NCBI RefSeq assembly: GCF_900104815.1
Contig: NZ_FNTD01000004.1
Coordinates: forward strand, 1,116,001 to 1,180,000
DNA from: Streptomyces misionensis
GTDB taxonomy: Bacteria; Actinomycetota; Actinomycetes; Streptomycetales; Streptomycetaceae
Direction of reading: 5' to 3'
Length of the DNA: 64,000 nucleotides
Shown here piece after piece: positions 58,516 to 64,000 of this stretch. The position numbers and the translations under genes were made by a program. How positions within the stretch are numbered: the first letter of the stretch is position 1; each line of letters begins with the position of its first letter. The notes beneath the pieces are model-generated. The model had not been told where the DNA came from. It searched no databases and saw only the letters and a program-made list of their open reading frames with translations.

Positions 58516-60121
58516 AGCCGCTGCGGTCCTGCGTCAGGACTCCCTGGGCGGTGGCCAGCGAGTGGTCGTAGCAGCCGGCCGAGCCGTACGACCGGTAGCG
58601 CTCCGAGGAGGTGCCAACCGCGTGCCGCTGGTCGCGCGGGGCGTCGAGGAGGTACGACGCGTCGCCGCGGTAGGTGTCGTCCAGCCGTGACCACGCGGTG
58701 CGCCGGCCGTCCCGCCGTTCGCTCACCGAGGCGCGGTCGCCGAGGGTCAGCTCGGTGCGCAACCGGCTGTCGGAGCCGATGGTGGTGGCGCCGTTCATGG
58801 TGTACGTCCGCAGTGTGCGCGTCGAGCGCACGGGCCCGGCCCCGACGGTGGCGACGGTCTGGTCGTCGGTCCAGGTGGCGTCCAGGCCGTCGGTGTTCTC
58901 ACCGTCGGTCCAGCGGTGGACGGAGGTGTTGGCGAGGGTGCGGGTGACGGTGGTGGTCACCCGGCCGTGGGAGGTGTCGAGGTAGCCGCTGACGGTGAGC
59001 CGGTGCCCCGCCCGGGTGTCCACCCTGTTCTCCGAACCCGGCGTGTACACCGAGGAATTGGCGATGTCACCCGCCTTGTCCTCGGTGAGCCCGCCGGTGA
59101 GGTGGTCGCGGTGGGCGTCCTGCCAGACCAGCACGTTCACCGGGGCGCTCCAGCCGGCCTGTCCCGAGGGCACACCGACGACGGAGACCTCCACCCGGTG
59201 CGGTCGGCCGTCGTCCAGCAGCCCGGCGAAGGGCGTGAGGTCGTACTCGATCGGCCGGACGTCGAAGGCGCCCGGCGCCGGGATCACGTACCAGAGGAAG
59301 GGGTCGGACCAGCCGCCGGTCCACACGTTCGGGTACGGCGCGGCGATGCCCGCCGGCCGGCCGTCGACCTTGATCTGCACCTCGCGGTAGGGGCCGTGGT
59401 CGGCCTTGCAGGAGTACGACGCCGGGTCGGCCACCGTCAGGTACCAGAACTCCTCGCAGCCGCCGCCCGATCCGGTGGCGTAGACCTCGGCGACGATCCG
59501 TTCGCTGTTGCGCGGGGTGGTGAGCGTCGTGCCGTCGGGCGTGTCGGCGAGGGTGAGCACGCGGTCCGGGGTCCGCTCGGCGGGGCGGCCCGCGTAGAAG
59601 GTCAGGGTGACATGGACGTCGATGACGCCGGTGTACGTGTCGTCGACCACGTTGCCGATCAGCATCTCCACGTCCCGCCGGCTGCGGAAGGTGTCGCTGT
59701 AGCGGGTGACGTCCTTCTCGACGTGCCAGGCGATGCCGTCGGGCGAGGGCTCCGGGGTGGAGGTGCGCAGGATCTCCACCCCGCCGACGTGCAGATAGCC
59801 GAGCCGGTCGTACTGACGGCCCTTCACCGTGCCGTCCAGGCGCAGCACGACCTTGCTCCAGCGGTCTCCGCAGCCCGTGGGCGGGGTGTACGTGCCCCGG
59901 TAGGGGGTGAAGTCGCGGAACCGGGCGTCCGCCAGGGTGACCTGGCAGGACTTGCCGTGCGGCCGTGCGACGGGCGGGGCGGCGGTCACCGGGTCGTGCC
60001 AGTCGGCGCCGAACTCGGCGGGGACGTCGGCGGCCCGGGCGGTCCCGGTCCCGGCACCGAGGAGCGCGCCCACCAGGAGGGCCACGCTCGCCAGCATGGA
60101 CATGACTATCCGTTGTCTCAT
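58511..60121 (-). CDS. Secreted PNGase A-like peptide:N-glycanase
   Basis: The 536-residue protein has a signal peptide (MRQRIVMSMLASVALLVGA, cleaved near ARAADVP). The mature part shows QVTLADARFRDFTPYRGTYTPP, VVLRLDGTVKGRQYDR, VGGVEILRTSTPEPSP, the WHVEKDVTRYSDTF strand, and VLVWQDAHRDHLTGGLTEDKA, matching fungal and plant PNGase A (PF12222-like) proteins. These remove N-glycans from glycoproteins or glycopeptides. There are several Cys that could form disulfides. ATG 60121 is used. It is convergent with marR and divergent from the M1 peptidase. Confidence 0.85.
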   Translation of the reverse strand: MRQRIVMSMLASVALLVGALLGAGTGTARAADVPAEFGADWHDPVTAAPPVARPHGKSCQVTLADARFRDFTPYRGTYTPPTGCGDRWSKVVLRLDGTVKGRQYDRLGYLHVGGVEILRTSTPEPSPDGIAWHVEKDVTRYSDTFRSRRDVEMLIGNVVDDTYTGVIDVHVTLTFYAGRPAERTPDRVLTLADTPDGTTLTTPRNSERIVAEVYATGSGGGCEEFWYLTVADPASYSCKADHGPYREVQIKVDGRPAGIAAPYPNVWTGGWSDPFLWYVIPAPGAFDVRPIEYDLTPFAGLLDDGRPHRVEVSVVGVPSGQAGWSAPVNVLVWQDAHRDHLTGGLTEDKAGDIANSSVYTPGSENRVDTRAGHRLTVSGYLDTSHGRVTTTVTRTLANTSVHRWTDGENTDGLDATWTDDQTVATVGAGPVRSTRTLRTYTMNGATTIGSDSRLRTELTLGDRASVSERRDGRRTAWSRLDDTYRGDASYLLDAPRDQRHAVGTSSERYRSYGSAGCYDHSLATAQGVLTQDRSGC

Positions 60122-60260
60122 GGGCGGAGTTCTACGGCCAGTTGGGGCGCGGCCGCAATGAGCCGTCGCCGGGCGGCCGCCCCCGGGCGGCGCGTCTGGC
60201 ACTCCGTCACCCTGACGAACATTTAGTGCTACAACCGGATCAAACTGACATAGTGCGTTC

Positions 60261-62024
60261 ATGGAGATCACGCCCGCAGGCAACCCGTCGGGGACCCCGC
60301 GCGAGGGGTCCGGGAAGGGACACCGGAAGGGAACTGCACGGAACCCCGGGGAAGGTCCCGGGCGGGGAGCGACGAGAAGGCCGGAGGGGATGCCCGACGA
60401 GGGCCCGGGGAGGGGGCCGGCCGGAGGCTCTGAAAGGGCCCCTGCGAGAGACCCGGCCGGCGGTTCAGCGGCGGGGCGTCGCCCCCGCCGCACGGCCCTC
60501 GTCGTCGCCGGCGCGCTCGCTCTCACCGGCGCCGCCGTCTGCACCGGCCTGTTCCCCCGCGAAGGGCGCGGCTCGTCCGCGCCGGGTCCGGCCCCCGCAC
60601 CCGGGCGCGCCGCCGCGTCCGGCCCGGCGGGCGGCCCCGCGGATGGCTCGGCGGCACCGCCGTCCCCCGGCGCGCCGGGCATCGGCGACCCGCTGATGCC
60701 CGGCGCCGGGAACGGCGGTTACACGGTCCGGCGTTACACGCTCGACTTCGACTGGCAGGCGCCCGGCACGCCCTTCGAGGCCGGCGCCACCATCAGCGCG
60801 GCTGCCACCCAGTCCCTGTCCCGCTTCGACCTCGACTTCGCGGGCAACACGCTGCACCGGGTCACGGTCGACGGCGCGCCCGCGAGGGCCGTGCGCGACG
60901 GCGACGAACTCGTCGTCACACCCGCCCGCCCGATCCCCCGCGGGCGCGCGTTCACCGTCCACGTCGCCTACACCGCCGACCCCACCCAGCAGCGCCACCG
61001 CGACGACGCGATCCGGGACTACGGCTGGGTGCCCACGCCCGACGGCACCGTGGTGTGCGCCCAGCCCGACGGCGCCCGCATGATCTTCCCGGCGGACGAC
61101 CACCCGAGCCTGCGCGCTCCCATCACCTTCCGCGTCACCACGCCCGCGGGCATCAGCGCGGTCGCCAACGGGCGCCTCGTCGGCACCGCCCGGCGGCCCG
61201 GCGGACGCGTCCAGTGGACGTACGACTCCGAACAGCCGATCGCCGCGCAACTGGTCCAGCTGGCGATCGGGAAGTTCCGCATCGTCAGCAGCAGCGGCCC
61301 GCGCGGGCTGCCGGTCCGCGACGTGGTCCCGGACGGCCTGGTCGGCGACACCGAGGAGTACCGCTCGCTCACCCCGGAACACATCGCCTGGCTCGAACAG
61401 CGGCTCGGCCCGTACCCGTTCCCCCGCTACGGCGTGCTGGTCGGCGACACCGAACTGCCGGTTGCGCTGGAGACGCAGTCGCTGTCCGTGCTGCCCAAGG
61501 ACGACCTGCTCGGCGACCGGGTCGATGCCGAGCGCAACCTCGTGCACGAGCTGACACACCATTGGACCGGGGACAGCGTCGCCATCCGGCGCTGGTCCGA
61601 CCTGTGGCTGAGCGAGGGTCACGCCCGTTTCTACGAACGGCTGTACTCCGCCTCGCACGGCGGCGTCGCCCTGGAGGACGCGATGCGCGACGCCTACGCG
61701 CAGCACGACCAGTGGCGGCACGACGACGGGGCGCCCGCCGAACCCACTGCCGACACGCTCTTCAAAGTGATGCGCTACGACGGCTCGGCCCTGGTGCTGT
61801 ACGCCCTGCGGGAGAAGGTCGGCACCGAGACCTTCGAGCGGATCGAACGGTCCTGGGTGAGCACCTACCGGGGCCGGGTGGCCGGCACCCGGGACTTCAT
61901 CGACCTCGCCTCGCGGGTCGCCCGACAGGACCTGAGGCCCTTTCTGACCGAGTGGCTCCACGGGCCGCACACCCCGCCCATGCCCGGCCACCCCGACTGG
62001 CGGGTCGCCCCGGTCCAGGAGTGA
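60261..62024 (+). CDS. M1 family metallopeptidase with long low-complexity N-terminus
   Basis: The 587-residue protein has a Gly/Arg/Pro-rich start (about residues 1-75), a membrane helix or signal anchor (TALVVAGALALTGAAV, 77-95), a disordered Pro/Ala stretch to about 145, and an M1 domain: ALETQS (in place of GAMEN) near 400, HELTHHW (His 429 and 433, Glu 430) and Glu 452 in LSEGHAR as third zinc ligand. It should be an extracytoplasmic aminopeptidase. ATG 60261 follows a CATAGT box by 6 nt; an internal ATG at 60390 (MPDEGPGRG) would leave a shorter tail. Confidence 0.87.
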   Translation: MEITPAGNPSGTPREGSGKGHRKGTARNPGEGPGRGATRRPEGMPDEGPGRGPAGGSERAPARDPAGGSAAGRRPRRTALVVAGALALTGAAVCTGLFPREGRGSSAPGPAPAPGRAAASGPAGGPADGSAAPPSPGAPGIGDPLMPGAGNGGYTVRRYTLDFDWQAPGTPFEAGATISAAATQSLSRFDLDFAGNTLHRVTVDGAPARAVRDGDELVVTPARPIPRGRAFTVHVAYTADPTQQRHRDDAIRDYGWVPTPDGTVVCAQPDGARMIFPADDHPSLRAPITFRVTTPAGISAVANGRLVGTARRPGGRVQWTYDSEQPIAAQLVQLAIGKFRIVSSSGPRGLPVRDVVPDGLVGDTEEYRSLTPEHIAWLEQRLGPYPFPRYGVLVGDTELPVALETQSLSVLPKDDLLGDRVDAERNLVHELTHHWTGDSVAIRRWSDLWLSEGHARFYERLYSASHGGVALEDAMRDAYAQHDQWRHDDGAPAEPTADTLFKVMRYDGSALVLYALREKVGTETFERIERSWVSTYRGRVAGTRDFIDLASRVARQDLRPFLTEWLHGPHTPPMPGHPDWRVAPVQE

Positions 62025-62253
62025 CCCGGATGGCCCGCCGTCACGGCCCCGCGCGGGCGCCCGCGCTGACGGGTCGTCGGGGCGGAGCCGCTGCCGCCGA
62101 CCGGGTGGCCTCTGCCGGGCCGCTGGTCCACCCCGGTGACGGTTGGCGCGACGGGACACGCCGGGCACGGAAACGTACGAGGGGTGGTTGTCAGGGGCAA
62201 CTCCTTTGTCCTGGCTGCATAGAGCGCGATGAACATGTTTGGAGACCCGTGCC

Positions 62254-64000
62254 ATGAAAAGACCCACCGCCCCACGTGTCCCCAACGGCATCCGCGTGTG
62301 CCGCAGGACGGCATGTGCCATCGGAGCGGCCGCCCTGCTGGCGCCGCTGCTGCTCACTCCGATGACCGACGACGAGGCACCCGAGCAGCGCCTCCAGTAC
62401 GCCTTCTCCGACGCCGCCCACGATTTCCATGTGCCGCGCAGCGTGCTCATGGGCGTGTCCTACGTGCAGACCCGCTGGGACGCCCACCCCGGCTCGCCCA
62501 GCGTGGCGGGCGGCTACGGGCCGATGCACCTCGTGGACACCAGCCAGTTCCCGGCCACGGCGCCCTCCCCGAGTGCCCAGGGCGGCGGCGCGCTGCGGCC
62601 CAGCGCGGGGGCGGCGGGAGCGCCCGCCGCGGCGCCCGAGGGCGTCCTGGCAGGTCGTTCCGTGAAGCCCGCCGACCTGCAGCGCGCCGCGAAGCTGACC
62701 GGCGCCCCGGCCGGGCGCCTGCGCACCGACGCAGAGGCCAATGTGCGCGGCGGCGCGGCCCTGCTGGCCGCCACCCAGCGGCAGCTGGGCAAGCCGCTCA
62801 GCGACAACCCGGCCGACTGGTGGGAGGCGGTGGAACGTTTCCCCGGCACGCCCGACGTCACCTCGGCGGCCACCTACGCCAACGACGTCTTCGCCGTGAT
62901 CCGCAAAGGCGCCCACCGCACCACCGCGGAGGGCCAGGACGTCTCCCTGCCCGCGAGCCCCGGCGTGCGCGCCCACACCGTGCGCACCGAGAAGCCCCGG
63001 CACGCCAAGGGGACGGAGTGCCCGGTCGAGGTGTCCTGCGACTGGCTGGCGGCGCCGTACGAGGAGATCGACGACGAGGGCAACTACGGCAACCACGACC
63101 TCGCCGACCGGCCGCGGGACCAGAAGATCCAGTACATCGTCATCCACGACACCGAGGCGAAGCTGTCGAGCATGTTCCAGACGGTGCAGGACCCCACCGA
63201 GGCGTCCTGGCACTACTCGATCCGTTCCAGCGACGGCCACATCACCCAGCACGTACAGACCAAGGACGAGGCCTGGCACTCCGGCAACCAGTACGTGAAC
63301 GCCCGCTCCATCGGCATCGAGCACGAGGGATTCCTCAGGCAGCCGGGCACGTGGTTCACGGAACAGATGTACCGCTCCTCGGCCCGTCTGGTGCGCTATC
63401 TCGCCAAGAAGTACGAGATTCCGCTCGACCGGCAGCACATCTTCGGCCATGACAACGTGCCCTCGCCCACCGGCGACTCCATCCCCGACATGCACGACGA
63501 CCCGGGCCCCTTCTGGGACTGGCGGCACTACTTCGACCTCCTCGGGGCGCCGCTGAAGCCCACGGCCGGGCCGGAGAGCGACATCGTGACCATCCTGCCG
63601 GACTACGCCACCCACACGCCCACGTTCACGGGGTGCCGCAGCGCCGGGGCGCCGTGCGCGAAGCACGGCTCCAGCGCGGTCCGCCTGTACACCCGTCCGG
63701 ACGAGAAGGCGCCACTGGTCCAGGACCCGGGCCGCCACCCCGACGGCGGCGCCTCCACGATGGACGTCGACGACCTGGGCTCGCGCGCCTCGGCCGGTCA
63801 GACCTTCGCGGTCGCCGAACGCCGCGGCGACTGGACGGCGATCTGGTACCAGGGGCGCAAGGCCTGGCTGGAGAACCCGAAGAAGGACCCGACGGCGGTC
63901 GGCGCGGTCGGCAAGATGGTGACGCCCAAGCAGGGCGTGGACGAGATCCCGGTGTTCGGCCGGGCCCTGCCGGAGGAGGAGGCCTACCCCGAGGGCGTCG
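62254..64000 (+). CDS. N-acetylmuramoyl-L-alanine amidase (3' end outside window)
   Basis: The frame is open at the right edge, giving 582 residues so far. A signal-like segment (TACAIGAAALLAPLLLTP, about 19-38) is followed by a helical lysozyme/transglycosylase-like region (VPRSVLMGVSYVQTRWDAH, GGYGPMHLVD), then the amidase_2 domain: IQYIVIHDTEAKL, WHYSIRSSDGHI, HSGNQYVNARSIGIEHEGF, and HIFGHDNVPSPTGD with the zinc His residues. The C-terminus beyond looks like an SH3-type wall-binding region (VRLYTRPDEKAPL, WTAIWYQGRKAWLEN). It cleaves peptide from glycan in the cell wall. GGAGA lies 9 nt before ATG 62254. Confidence 0.9.
   Translation, partial: MKRPTAPRVPNGIRVCRRTACAIGAAALLAPLLLTPMTDDEAPEQRLQYAFSDAAHDFHVPRSVLMGVSYVQTRWDAHPGSPSVAGGYGPMHLVDTSQFPATAPSPSAQGGGALRPSAGAAGAPAAAPEGVLAGRSVKPADLQRAAKLTGAPAGRLRTDAEANVRGGAALLAATQRQLGKPLSDNPADWWEAVERFPGTPDVTSAATYANDVFAVIRKGAHRTTAEGQDVSLPASPGVRAHTVRTEKPRHAKGTECPVEVSCDWLAAPYEEIDDEGNYGNHDLADRPRDQKIQYIVIHDTEAKLSSMFQTVQDPTEASWHYSIRSSDGHITQHVQTKDEAWHSGNQYVNARSIGIEHEGFLRQPGTWFTEQMYRSSARLVRYLAKKYEIPLDRQHIFGHDNVPSPTGDSIPDMHDDPGPFWDWRHYFDLLGAPLKPTAGPESDIVTILPDYATHTPTFTGCRSAGAPCAKHGSSAVRLYTRPDEKAPLVQDPGRHPDGGASTMDVDDLGSRASAGQTFAVAERRGDWTAIWYQGRKAWLENPKKDPTAVGAVGKMVTPKQGVDEIPVFGRALPEEEAYPEGV

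Overview
The window is very GC-rich, and its proteins use an Ala/Arg/Gly/Pro-heavy vocabulary. It carries families typical of actinomycetes: DUF6421, DUF6214, DUF5997, DUF5134, an Rv1733c-like membrane protein, a PaaX regulator and a CtpI-like ATPase. At least eight genes have a TANNNT box only 6-8 nt before the start codon, which suggests leaderless mRNAs. All of this points to a Streptomyces or close relative chromosome. I saw no tRNA, rRNA, CRISPR array, insertion sequence or prophage.

Layout. 1-10.3 kb holds mostly housekeeping or accessory genes: DUF6421 (cut by the left edge), a glycerophosphodiester phosphodiesterase, GNAT, VOC, a FUSC exporter with its MarR regulator and an AT-rich operator, DUF5134, an M56 peptidase, a HAD remnant, TetR, DUF6214 and an FprA-like reductase. 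10.4-15.4 kb is a giant P-type ATPase with a degenerate extra half, preceded by a His-rich membrane protein. 15.6-18.1 kb is a PaaX/AidB divergent pair. 18.1-18.7 kb is non-coding, with a strong hairpin and degenerate tandem repeats. 18.7-31.6 kb includes Ung, a BadF-type kinase, a CbiX-like protein, a lactonase, the scar of a deleted TetR/MFS pair, a second FUSC gene behind a probable attenuator, Lrp, HAD, MFS, a LysR-type effector domain with no HTH, DUF5997 and an orphan small domain.

31.6-51.7 kb (possibly to 52.4 kb) is the notable region: fifteen minus-strand genes (sixteen with the membrane protein upstream), most overlapping by 1-4 nt. In transcription order they are a CHAT protease, a small ParS-like partner, a RES domain protein, a macrodomain protein, a 70-aa protein, a vWA protein, a PP2C phosphatase, a kinase with a C-terminal zinc knuckle, a radical-SAM protein, a coiled-coil protein, a ClpB-like AAA+ protein with a degenerate first AAA module, a degenerate Hsp70-like protein, a zinc-ribbon GTPase, a GAP1-type protein and a second membrane-anchored zinc-ribbon GTPase. 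vWA/PP2C/kinase is the TerY-P triad; the GTPases and GAP1-type protein belong to families associated with predicted NTP-dependent conflict systems. I infer a multi-component stress or anti-phage signalling system that ends in proteolysis and NAD/ADP-ribose chemistry.

52.6-64 kb carries an ABC ATPase, YjbQ, a flavin monooxygenase-like enzyme, MltG, an ABC exporter divergent from a MarR regulator across a symmetric operator, and three exported hydrolases: a PNGase A-like amidase, an M1 peptidase and a peptidoglycan amidase cut by the right edge.
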